Shown here: positions 1 through 6,087 of the stretch, piece after piece
Layout of the letters: the number at the start of each line of letters is the position of its first letter
Position numbering within the stretch: position 1 is the stretch's first letter
From: DASRSS01 sp035656335
GTDB lineage: Bacteria; Actinomycetota; Actinomycetes; Mycobacteriales; Jatrophihabitantaceae
Direction: 5' to 3'
DNA: 7,639 bases
Assembly (NCBI GenBank): GCA_035656335.1
Contig: DASRSS010000293.1
Span: forward strand, 1 to 7,639
Made by a program: the position numbers and the translations under genes
The notes under the pieces: generated by a model
Databases searched by the model: none
Seen by the model: only the letters and a program-made list of their open reading frames with translations
Told to the model about the DNA's origin: nothing

Positions 1-39
1 GAACGCGTCCGTCCGGTCGAAGTCCACTGCTTCAGTCAT
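1..39 (-). CDS. 5' end of an unidentified leftward gene (13 codons visible)
   Basis: Reading leftward from an ATG at 39-37 gives an open frame, MTEAVDFDRTDAF, that runs off the left edge. Too little is visible to assign a family or function. The start is supported by its position beside an upstream region with promoter-like and operator-like symmetry (59-89) and by a weak G-rich stretch (GGCGG) just before the ATG. There is no strong Shine-Dalgarno sequence. The gene is divergent from the repeat-filled gap on its right, so that gap contains its upstream region. It could be a chance open frame, because 13 codons are weak evidence. Confidence 0.42.
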   Translation of the reverse strand, partial: MTEAVDFDRTDAF

Positions 40-58
40 GCCGCCACGCTGGCCGCAG

Positions 59-89
59 TGTCTGACAGTAATGATGGGATCGCGCCCAT
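59..89 (-). promoter_or_regulatory. Putative promoter/operator of the left-edge gene
   Basis: About 20 bp upstream of the ATG at 39 is an odd-centred 9-bp palindrome, TGTCTGACA (59-67). On the minus strand it reads as part of TTACTGTCAGACA, in which TACTGT fits an actinobacterial -10 (TAnnnT). A second inverted repeat, ATGGG (74-78) with CCCAT (85-89), lies directly upstream. Symmetry of this kind near a start is typical of TetR- or GntR-type operators, but no regulator can be named from the sequence. No convincing -35 was found. Confidence 0.3.
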
Positions 90-126
90 AGTCGAACGAG
101 CTGGAATTGCAGCCCGGCAACGAAAC

Positions 127-356
127 GCACGCGAAGATCGAACTGACCGCCGTCGCTGCCGACGAGGGCGACCGCAGCGCAGACCGCAACCCGGCAGCGC
201 AAGGCACGCGAAGATCGAACCGACCGCCGTCGCTGCCGACGAGGGCGACCTCAGCGCAGACCGCAACCCGGCAGCGCAAGGCACGCGAAGATCAAACTGA
301 CCGCCGTCGCTGCCGGCGAGGCGACCACAGCGGACGCCGCCGCCGGGCAGCGGAAC
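127..356. repeat. Non-coding tandem repeat array, three copies of a 77-bp unit
   Basis: Three head-to-tail copies start at 127, 204 and 281, each with the signature GCACGCGAAGATC. Copies 1 and 2 (77 bp each) differ at only two positions. Copy 3 (281-356, 76 bp) has lost one G of the GAGGG tract and becomes increasingly diverged after about position 320. A trace of a preceding unit end is visible at 110-126. Each unit carries a small hairpin core, CGTCG-CTGC-CGACG (GC-to-GU change in copy 3). Because 77 is not a multiple of 3, successive units are read in different frames, so the open frames across the array are not genes. Length and intergenic placement recall mycobacterial MIRU-type minisatellites, but that is an analogy, not a sequence match. 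Confidence 0.9.
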
Positions 357-433
357 CAGGTGGTGATCAAGCCCGACGGCCGCCGCCGCAAGGGAATCAA
401 CCGCCGCGATCGCAATCCTCCGAGACGTCAACG
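357..433. repeat. Possible fourth, heavily degenerate 77-bp repeat copy
   Basis: The segment following the array keeps approximate phase with it. GATCAAG at 365 aligns with GATCGAAC/GATCAAAC of the units, one base off register, and AGGG...GATCGCAATCC near 391-418 aligns with AGGG...GACCGCAACCC about four bases off register. Identity is low and partly driven by GC composition. If real, the array was once longer and has been decaying toward the MFS gene. Apart from this, 357-452 holds no gene or site I recognise. Confidence 0.3.
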
Positions 434-452
434 TTTTCTCGCTCCCCCGCGC

Positions 453-498
453 ACCTACTCCTCGCGCCAGGCGAACGGCGCTGGCGCCAGGAGTAGGT
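453..498 (-). terminator. Strong hairpin terminator after the MFS gene
   Basis: ACCTACTCCT (453-462) pairs perfectly with AGGAGTAGGT (489-498). After one C-C mismatch, GCGCCAG (464-470) pairs with CTGGCGC (481-487), leaving a 10-nt loop (471-480). The hairpin begins 10 bp past the stop codon of the leftward MFS gene, the expected place for its terminator. No T-tract follows in either direction, as is common for actinobacterial terminators, so it may work through the stem alone or stabilise the 3' end. It would also insulate the repeat array from pump transcription. Confidence 0.75.
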
Positions 499-508
499 CG
501 GACGCGGC

Positions 509-1933
509 TCAGCCGGCGAGGACGAGGTCGAGCTCGACGTCCTCGACCGGGGGCAGCTGCCGGCGTCCCTGCCGGAGCGCGACGAACGCCGCGACTCCGC
601 CCGCCGCGACCAGGACCGCGGCCACGATCAGTCCGAGCCGGTAGCCGGACAGGTACGCGTCCATAGGCGCGTGCCCGGCCCGCGCGACCGCGCTCTGCCG
701 CGCCGTGAGGATCGCGCCGATGACGGTGATCCCGAGCAGGCCGGCGATCTCCCGCGAGGCGTTGAAGATGCCGGACGCGACACCCGCCTGCGCCTCGGGC
801 ATCGCGCCGAGGATCATCGCGGTCAGCGGCACCGACAACCCACCACCGACACCGACCAACGCGAAGCTGGGCATCAACGCCAGGAACGACGAGTCGCGCC
901 CGAGCACGGCCAGGGAGGCGATCCCCGCGGCCATCAACAGCATCGCCAAACCGACCGAGCGGTGCGCGCCCATCGCGGCCGCCACACGCTCGGCCGCAAT
1001 CGAACCCACCACCATCAGCAGCGCCATCGGCACGAACGCGGCGCCCGCCTCCGTGGCGGAGAATCCGAGCACGTTCTGCAAGTAGATGGACGTGAAGAAG
1101 TAGATGCCGAACAGCCCGAAGCCCCACATCACGATCGCGGTGATGCCGCCGGAGAACACCCGGTTCGAGAACAGGCGGACGTCCACCATCGGGTCACTCG
1201 CGCGCCGCTCGACCACGGCGAACACGATCAACGCGATGAGCGCGACGGCGAACGAAGCCGTGATCGGCGCGGACGTCCAGCCGCGATCGTGCCCTTCGAT
1301 CAGCGCGTAGGTCAGCGCGAACAGCCCGGCGGCCGAGATGCCGAGGCCGGGGAGATCGACGGTCCGCGACTCGCCGTCGCCGTCGGGGACGATCGCCCAC
1401 CGGCCGAGCACGAGCGTCACGACACCGACCGGGACGTTGACGAAGAAGATCCAGTTCCACGTCACGTGCTGGCTGAGCACGCCGCCGAGCAGTGGACCGA
1501 GCGCGAGGGCGAGCGCGCCGACCGCGCTCCACATACCCACCGCGCGCGTGCGCTCGCGCTCGTCCGGGAACGTCGCCGAGATGATCGCGAGCGTCGTCGG
1601 CGTGACGAGAGCCGCGCCCAGACCCTGCACCGCGCGGGCCGCGATCAGCGCCGCGTCGTTGCTGGCGAGTCCCGCGGCGAGCGACGCCCCCGTGAAGATC
1701 GCCAGCCCGAGGCTGAACAGCCGCCGCCGGCCGTACAGGTCGGCGAGCCGCCCGCCGGCGAGCAACAGGCTCGCGAACACCAGGATGTACCCGCTCACCA
1801 CCCACTCCAGGCCGGCCGTCGTCAGGTGCAGATCGCGCTGGATCGCCGGGATGGCGACGTTCACGATGTTGTTGTCCAGGTAGGTCATGAAGGTCGCCAG
1901 GCTCACCGCGAGCAGCGTCCAGGTTCTGCGCAT
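509..1933 (-). CDS. DHA2-type MFS drug/proton antiporter (EmrB/QacA-like)
   Basis: This 474-aa integral membrane protein of the major facilitator superfamily very probably exports toxic compounds in exchange for protons. Family signatures are in order: the TM1 motif LDNNIVNVAIP (residues 19-29), motif A GGRLADLYGRRR (60-71) in the first cytoplasmic loop, and antiporter motif C with GPLLGG (146-151) in TM5, followed by WNWIFFVNVP (159-168), typical of the 14-TM DHA2 group. The length fits that group. The ATG at 1933 is supported by a clear AGGAG Shine-Dalgarno six bases upstream (complement of 1940-1944). The gene is divergent from a TetR-family regulator, and the shared operator overlaps its ribosome site, so repression with induction by a pump substrate is the likely control. 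The substrate cannot be predicted. A hairpin terminator lies just past the stop. Confidence 0.95.
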   Translation of the reverse strand: MRRTWTLLAVSLATFMTYLDNNIVNVAIPAIQRDLHLTTAGLEWVVSGYILVFASLLLAGGRLADLYGRRRLFSLGLAIFTGASLAAGLASNDAALIAARAVQGLGAALVTPTTLAIISATFPDERERTRAVGMWSAVGALALALGPLLGGVLSQHVTWNWIFFVNVPVGVVTLVLGRWAIVPDGDGESRTVDLPGLGISAAGLFALTYALIEGHDRGWTSAPITASFAVALIALIVFAVVERRASDPMVDVRLFSNRVFSGGITAIVMWGFGLFGIYFFTSIYLQNVLGFSATEAGAAFVPMALLMVVGSIAAERVAAAMGAHRSVGLAMLLMAAGIASLAVLGRDSSFLALMPSFALVGVGGGLSVPLTAMILGAMPEAQAGVASGIFNASREIAGLLGITVIGAILTARQSAVARAGHAPMDAYLSGYRLGLIVAAVLVAAGGVAAFVALRQGRRQLPPVEDVELDLVLAG

Positions 1934-1942
1934 CTCGATCTC

Positions 1943-1970
1943 CTATACACCGTACATGTACGCCGTATAG
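1943..1970. promoter_or_regulatory. 28-bp palindromic operator for the divergent TetR-family repressor
   Basis: The arms CTATAC and GTATAG flank the perfect core CGTACATGTACG. Over 28 bp only two symmetric base pairs are mismatched. It lies between the divergent MFS and tetR starts. On the leftward side it overlaps the last two bases of the MFS Shine-Dalgarno (1940-1944), so bound repressor would block both transcription and ribosome access. Half-sites are CTATACACCGTA (1943-1954) and its inverted partner TACGCCGTATAG (1959-1970). Position and symmetry make the adjacent TetR-family protein the obvious ligand. This is inference from architecture. Confidence 0.85.
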
Positions 1971-1978
1971 TGAACCTC

Positions 1979-1991
1979 TACGCTGTATAGT
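1979..1991 (+). promoter_or_regulatory. Third operator half-site overlapping the tetR -10 box
   Basis: TACGCTGTATAG (1979-1990) repeats the half-site TACGCCGTATAG (1959-1970) with one change, in the same orientation and exactly 20 bp away, about two helical turns. Its 3' end forms TATAGT (1986-1991), a good -10 hexamer whose predicted transcript start, 7-9 bases downstream, falls on the GTG at 2000. A second TATAGT sits at 1966-1971. Repressor bound here would block its own promoter, which implies autoregulation. No clear -35 is visible, so the promoter assignment rests on the -10 alone. Confidence 0.6.
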
Positions 1992-1999
1992 TGTCAACC

Positions 2000-2689
2000 G
2001 TGAATGCGCGAGCAGCCGCACGGGCCGAGCTGAGCCGGGAGACGATCGTCGACCGCGCGCTCGAGATCGCGGACAGCGAGGGCACCGGCGCGATCACGAT
2101 CCGCCGGATCGCCAAGGAGTTCGCCGTCACGCCGATGGCGCTCTACTGGCACGTCCAGAACAAGGACGAACTGCTCGCGGCGATGGGTGATCGGTTCTTC
2201 GACGACCTGCCGCCGCTGGTGGACTCCGGTCCCTGGAGCCAGCGGCTGCGGTCCGTCGTCATGACCCTGGTCGAGTCGCTGCGCCGCCACCCCGCGTCCG
2301 CCCATCTGGCCGCGGCGCGCGCGCTGCAGTGTCCGCCCGGTCGCCAGTACGCCGAGGACGTCCTTGCCATGCTGATCGCCGCCGGCTTCTCCAACACCGA
2401 GGCGAGCGACATCGCGCGGACGGCGCTGCAGACGGCGATCATGCTCGTCAGCCAGCAGGCCGGCGCCGAACCGGACGTCGCGGAGGCCGAGCGCGAATCG
2501 GTGCGCGCCGCCAAGCGCGACGCGCTCGCGTCACTGCCCGCCGACCGCTACCCGAACCTGGTCGCGTGCGCCGACGCGCTGACGGCCTGTGACGACCCGG
2601 ACACCTACTTCGAGTTCGGCGTCGACCTGTTCGTCGCCGGGGTCGACCGGCTGCAATCCACCCGCCGGCGCCAGAGCCGCAAGGCGTGA
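2000..2689 (+). CDS. TetR-family repressor of the divergent MFS pump
   Basis: From the GTG at 2000 this is a 229-aa cytoplasmic, presumably dimeric DNA-binding repressor. The N-terminal helix-turn-helix (about residues 31-55) reads AITIRRIAKEFAVTPMALYWHV followed by NKDELL. The TPMALYWHVQNKDELL stretch is typical of regulators carrying the tetracycline-repressor-like C-terminal ligand domain, here about residues 75-210. A TTG at 1991 would add three residues, but neither start has a Shine-Dalgarno. The GTG suits a leaderless mRNA from the TATAGT box at 1986-1991. It probably binds the palindrome at 1943-1970 and the third half-site, repressing the efflux gene and itself. The inducing ligand is unknown. 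Its stop lies 10 bp from the stop of the converging GGT-family gene. Confidence 0.93.
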   Translation: MNARAAARAELSRETIVDRALEIADSEGTGAITIRRIAKEFAVTPMALYWHVQNKDELLAAMGDRFFDDLPPLVDSGPWSQRLRSVVMTLVESLRRHPASAHLAAARALQCPPGRQYAEDVLAMLIAAGFSNTEASDIARTALQTAIMLVSQQAGAEPDVAEAERESVRAAKRDALASLPADRYPNLVACADALTACDDPDTYFEFGVDLFVAGVDRLQSTRRRQSRKA

Positions 2690-2698
2690 CAGCCCAGA

Positions 2699-2719
2699 GC
2701 TACCGCCCGACGGCGTAGC
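2699..2719. terminator. Weak hairpin at the tetR/GGT convergence
   Basis: GCTA, a bulged C, and CGCC (2699-2707) pair with GGCG and TAGC (2712-2719) around a short CGAC loop. It sits where the two convergent genes meet and spans the stop codon of the leftward gene. It could help stop rightward tetR transcripts, but it is short, lies mostly in coding sequence and has no T-tract, so chance is a real alternative. Confidence 0.25.
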
Positions 2720-4463
2720 CCTGCATGGCGCGGGGGTTCGCGGCCGCGCGCAACCGTCCGTCCGCGCCACGGGAAACCGCACACAGCCGACCGAGCGACC
2801 AGCCGTCGCTGTGCACCAGCTCGTGACCGCGCCGCTCCAATTCAACGAGGACCTCCGGACCGAACCGATCCTCGATGACGACCTGACGCGGGAACGCCTC
2901 GCGCGGATAGAACGAGCTCGGAAAGTGCGTGCTGTGAAAGGTCGGCGCGTCGATCGACTCCTGCAGGTTCATCCCGCCCAGCACGTGGTTGAGGAAGAAC
3001 GACAGCTGCCACTGGTCCTGCTGGTCGCCGCCGGGTGTACCGAACGCCAGCGCGGGCTCGCCGTCGCGCAGCGCGAGCGACGGAGACAGCGTCGTGCGCG
3101 GACGGCGCCCCGGCACGAGCGAGTTCGGCAGGCCGGGCTGCAGCCACATCATCTGCACGCGGGTGCCGAGCGGGAAGCCGAGCGTGTCGATCACCGGCGA
3201 GGACTGCAGCCAGCCGCCACTCGGCGTGGCGGCGACGAGGTTGCCGAAGCGGTCCGCCACGCTCACGTGGCAGGTGTCGCCGCGGGTCTCGCCGGTGCGC
3301 GACACGGTCGGCTCCGCGGTCGTGACGTCACCGACCGGACGGGCCGGCGCGCGCAACACCGCGTCCGGCAACACCGGATCGCGCCCGCCGGGGGAGCCCG
3401 GACGCAGCTCGCCGTCGGCGCGATCGCCGATAAGCGCCCGGCGCTGCGCGGTGTACTCGGGAGCCAGCAGTTCGGTCATCGGGACGTCCGCCGCGTCGCC
3501 GTACCACGCCTCGCGGTCGGCGAACGCGAGCTTGCTCGCCTCCACCACGGTGTGAACGAAGTCGGCGGTCCCGGGCGTCAGGTCGAGCCCGTCCAGCAGG
3601 GCGAGCTGCTGCAGCAGCACGGGTCCCTGACCCCACGGCCCGGTCTTGCACACCGTCCACCCGTGGAAGTCCAGCGTCGTGGGCCGCTCGTAGCTCGGCC
3701 GCCACGCGGCGAGGTCCGCACCGGTCAGCACACCGGCGTGCCGCTCGCCGGACGAGTCCCGCCAGGCCGTGCGCGCGAACGAGTCGATCGCGTCCGCCAC
3801 GAACCCGCTCGTCCACGACGTGAGCGCGTGGTCGATCTGCCCGTCCCGGTCGGACGTCGCCGCCTCGGCCTCCTCGAGCAGCCGGCGCAGCGTCGCGGCC
3901 CACGCCGGGTTGCGGTGCCAGCCGCCGGCCTGCGGCACGCAGTCGCCGGCCAGGTAGAGCGCCGCCGATGTCGTCCAGTCGTCGCGGAACAGCTGGGCCA
4001 CCGCGCCGATGGTGCGCGCGATGGACGGCAGCACCGGAATCCCCGTGGTCGCATAGTGAATCGCCGCGTCGAGCACGTCCCGCAGTCGCGCCGTGCCGTG
4101 ATCGCGCAGCAGGGTGAACCAGCCCGCGGTGGCGCCGGGGACGGCCGCGGCGAGCAACCCGGATCCGGGCACCAGGTCGAGCCCGAGCTCGCGGTAGTGC
4201 TCGATCGTTGCGCCGGCCGGGGCCGGGCCTTGCGCGCACAGCACCGTCGGCTCCGTGCCCGGGCCAGCGAAGATCAACGGCAGGTCGCCGCCGGGTCCGT
4301 TCAGGTGCGGCTCCACGACCTGCAGCGTGAACCCCGCGGCGACGGCGGCGTCGAACGCGTTGCCGCCGGCCTCGAGCAGGGCCATTCCCGCGGCAGACGC
4401 CAGCCAGTGCGTGGAAGACACCATCCCGACGGTGCCTTGGAGTTCGGGACGGGTCGTGAACAC
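2700..4463 (-). CDS. Divergent gamma-glutamyltransferase-family Ntn hydrolase
   Basis: This 587-aa protein belongs to the gamma-glutamyltransferase family, whose members cleave themselves before a catalytic threonine. That residue is Thr397 in GDTCHVSVAD, giving large and small subunits of about 396 and 191 residues. Other family landmarks are the N-terminal EAGGNAFDAAVAAGF (31-45), NGPGGD (55-60), VPGATAGW (108-115), PGRRPRTTLSPS (451-462) and the oxyanion GTPGGD (475-480). Aligned from memory to E. coli Ggt, the glutamate-binding Arg114 falls on Ile87, Thr409 on Ser415, Asn411 on Gly417, and the Ser462-Ser463 pair on Thr457-Thr458. It may therefore act on something other than a gamma-glutamyl donor, as in YwrD-like or acylase-like branches. 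No signal peptide is visible, so it is probably cytoplasmic. The GTG start lies 10 bp after the carboxypeptidase stop, so the two are very likely co-transcribed. Confidence 0.88.
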   Translation of the reverse strand: MFTTRPELQGTVGMVSSTHWLASAAGMALLEAGGNAFDAAVAAGFTLQVVEPHLNGPGGDLPLIFAGPGTEPTVLCAQGPAPAGATIEHYRELGLDLVPGSGLLAAAVPGATAGWFTLLRDHGTARLRDVLDAAIHYATTGIPVLPSIARTIGAVAQLFRDDWTTSAALYLAGDCVPQAGGWHRNPAWAATLRRLLEEAEAATSDRDGQIDHALTSWTSGFVADAIDSFARTAWRDSSGERHAGVLTGADLAAWRPSYERPTTLDFHGWTVCKTGPWGQGPVLLQQLALLDGLDLTPGTADFVHTVVEASKLAFADREAWYGDAADVPMTELLAPEYTAQRRALIGDRADGELRPGSPGGRDPVLPDAVLRAPARPVGDVTTAEPTVSRTGETRGDTCHVSVADRFGNLVAATPSGGWLQSSPVIDTLGFPLGTRVQMMWLQPGLPNSLVPGRRPRTTLSPSLALRDGEPALAFGTPGGDQQDQWQLSFFLNHVLGGMNLQESIDAPTFHSTHFPSSFYPREAFPRQVVIEDRFGPEVLVELERRGHELVHSDGWSLGRLCAVSRGADGRLRAAANPRAMQGYAVGR

Positions 4464-4473
4464 GACCCCGACG

Positions 4474-5691
4474 TTACCGGCGAGCCGGAGCGGGCCGACG
4501 CCGGTACCTGCGCCGCTTGACGGCGAGCGCGACCGTGGCCAGGACGGCCAGCGTGGTCGTCACGACGGCGGGCACCGTGAACGGATCCCGTCCGCCACCG
4601 ATCGCGCCGGCGGCCGCGGCTCGGCGGGTGCTCGCGGACGGTGTCGGCGAACCGGCTGGTGGCGTCACCGGCGCGTCCAGGTGCCCGACCGGCGCCGTCC
4701 CCGCGGGAAGCGCGAAGCCCCAGTTCAGCAGTGTGGTCGCCTGCTGCCACTGATCGGTCGGCCAGCGCTGCGCGCGCAGGAAGATCACCGCGAGGGTCCG
4801 GCCGCGGCGGCGGATCGCGCCCGCGAACGTGTGCTGCGCCGCGTCCGTGTACCCGGTCTTCGCGACCAGCGCGCCCGGCACCGTCGTCAGGAACTGCTCG
4901 TTCTGGTTCGCCATCGGCACCGGGTCCAGGGCCGTCGCCGGCGGGTGCTGCGCGGGCAGCTTCGCCGCCGCCGTCCGGTCGTAGGCCACGAACCGCGGAA
5001 GCGTCAACGCCTTACGCAGAAAGAGCATCATGTCGTACGCGCTGGTCAACTGCTGCCAGCCGTCAAGCCCCGACGGCGTCTGGACGAACGTGTCGTACGC
5101 GCCCAGTGAGAGCGCCTCGGCGTTCATCGCGGCAACCGTGCGACCGACGCCGCCGGCCGCCTGCGCAAGCGCCACCGCGGCGTCGTTGCCAGACACCAGC
5201 AGCAGTCCGCGGAACAGGTCGTCGATGCGATAGCGACCGTTGGCGACGAGACCGGCGTGCGAGCCCTCGGTGTTCGCGGCGGCGGCGCTCACGGTCACGC
5301 GCTCGTCGCCGGGCAGCTTAGGGATGAGCGTGTCCGAGGTGAGGATCTTCAGGATGCTGGCCGGCTGGTAGCGGCCGTGCGGGTCGCGGGCCGCCAGAAT
5401 GTCGCCGGTGCCGAGGTCGGCGAGCACCCAGCCGCGGGCGGTCAGACCGTGCGGCAACGCGGGTGCGCCCTTCGGCCGGACGACGCCGCGCGAGAGCAGG
5501 CGCTGACCGCCGACGGCCTCGCCGTCCGGACCGATGCCACCGCGCGGCGGGTGCGGATCCGGGGCGGCCGGTGACACCCCGCTGTCGGTCGGGCTGGGTG
5601 CGGGCGGTGGCACGTCCACGGCAGCCGCGGGTCCTGCCGCCGCGGCCACGAGCAGCAGGCTCGTCATCGTGGCCAGCAGCGGACGCCTCAC
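4474..5691 (-). CDS. Membrane-anchored D-Ala-D-Ala carboxypeptidase (peptidase S11, PBP5-like)
   Basis: This 405-aa exported serine carboxypeptidase trims the terminal D-alanine from peptidoglycan stem peptides, which limits 4-3 cross-linking. It has an N-terminal signal peptide (residues 1-24, ending PAAA), a Pro-rich linker (about 26-50), and all three penicillin-binding motifs: SILK (112-115, nucleophile Ser112), SGN (167-169) and KTG (278-280). A Pro/Ser/Thr-rich spacer follows (about 340-360), then one C-terminal membrane helix (about 372-391) and an Arg-rich cytoplasmic tail. This is the usual actinobacterial layout, with a transmembrane anchor in place of the amphipathic helix of E. 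coli PBP5. GTG at 5691 keeps the basic MRRP before the hydrophobic core. The alternative ATG at residue 9 would remove it. No clear Shine-Dalgarno is visible. It lies 55 bp after the LuxR-type gene. Confidence 0.94.
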   Translation of the reverse strand: MRRPLLATMTSLLLVAAAAGPAAAVDVPPPAPSPTDSGVSPAAPDPHPPRGGIGPDGEAVGGQRLLSRGVVRPKGAPALPHGLTARGWVLADLGTGDILAARDPHGRYQPASILKILTSDTLIPKLPGDERVTVSAAAANTEGSHAGLVANGRYRIDDLFRGLLLVSGNDAAVALAQAAGGVGRTVAAMNAEALSLGAYDTFVQTPSGLDGWQQLTSAYDMMLFLRKALTLPRFVAYDRTAAAKLPAQHPPATALDPVPMANQNEQFLTTVPGALVAKTGYTDAAQHTFAGAIRRRGRTLAVIFLRAQRWPTDQWQQATTLLNWGFALPAGTAPVGHLDAPVTPPAGSPTPSASTRRAAAAGAIGGGRDPFTVPAVVTTTLAVLATVALAVKRRRYRRRPAPARR

Positions 5692-5746
5692 CCGCGCAGG
5701 CTACGTGCGCGCGGGTGCCGCACGCCGCGACGACACGCGCGCCCGG

Positions 5747-5971
5747 CTAGCGCGTCGACGCACCACCGACGACGCGGGACACGGCAGCAGCCCGGCTGGA
5801 CACGCCCAGCTTGCGGTACGCGTGCTCCAGGTGCTTGGCGACCGTGCGCGGACTCATCCCCAACCCGCGCGCGATCGCGGAGTTGGTGTCGCCGTCCGCC
5901 ACGCGAGCCAGGATGACCAGTTCCCGCTCGGTGAGGGCCGGTTTCTGCGGTGCCTCGGACCGGACTTCCAT
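5747..5971 (-). CDS. Stand-alone LuxR/GerE-type HTH protein (74 aa)
   Basis: Nearly the whole protein is one LuxR-type DNA-binding domain. LTERELVILARVADGDTNSAIARGLGMSPRTVAKHLEHAYRKLGVSSR spans about residues 13-60, with the recognition helix in MSPRTVAKHLEHAYRKL. There is no receiver, GAF, autoinducer or ATPase domain. The frame upstream of the ATG stays open for some distance but shows no start codon or recognisable domain, so a lost or frameshifted N-terminus is not evident. A GGGGG tract 7-11 bases upstream may serve as the ribosome site. The size matches B. subtilis GerE, a functional single-domain regulator, so the gene is probably intact. It lies upstream of the carboxypeptidase on the same strand and is divergent from the methyltransferase, making both plausible targets. 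Confidence 0.85.
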   Translation of the reverse strand: MEVRSEAPQKPALTERELVILARVADGDTNSAIARGLGMSPRTVAKHLEHAYRKLGVSSRAAAVSRVVGGASTR

Positions 5972-6087
5972 GCCTGCCCCCGACCGTGCTGCGTGCGTGA
6001 TGTGCGTATCGACAGGATGCAGCGCCGGTGATGTGCTCGGCAGATCTTTTGTCCGACCCTGGCACGGATTGTGATGGTGAGGTGCGT
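5972..6087. promoter_or_regulatory. Divergent control region between the LuxR-type gene and the methyltransferase gene
   Basis: These 116 bp contain the promoters of both genes. GTGATGTGC occurs twice in the same orientation, at 5997-6005 and 6028-6036, 31 bp or about three helical turns apart. A related GTGATGGTG occurs at 6071-6079. These are candidate binding sites for the adjacent LuxR-type protein. The methyltransferase has a GGTGAGG ribosome site (6076-6082). Neither promoter could be placed with confidence. Confidence 0.4.

Noticed and set aside
127..356. CRISPR array
   Set aside because: The entire 77-bp unit is repeated. There is no short repeat with variable spacers and no cas gene nearby.
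58..496. Short rightward open frames through the repeat array as repeat-containing proteins
   Set aside because: The 77-bp unit is not a multiple of three, so each copy is read in a different frame. The products are Arg/Pro-rich with no start signal.
671..1990. A 439-codon rightward open frame across the MFS gene
   Set aside because: It is low-complexity (Arg, His, Glu, Asp) antisense to the transporter and runs through the operator region. It is a shadow frame.
2589..4520. A 643-codon rightward open frame across the GGT gene
   Set aside because: It is antisense to a gene with clear family motifs, is extremely rich in Arg, Gly and Pro, and shows no domain. It is a product of GC-rich composition.
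5691..5715. 7-bp inverted repeat (CCCGCGC/GCGCGGG) at the carboxypeptidase start codon, as an RNA switch
   Set aside because: Pure GC arms this short are expected by chance in such DNA, and nothing else resembles a riboswitch.
6028..6087. Upstream GTG start adding 20 residues to the methyltransferase
   Set aside because: The ATG at 6088 has a good ribosome site and gives the usual family length. The extension (Cys, Asp and Gly-rich) looks non-coding.
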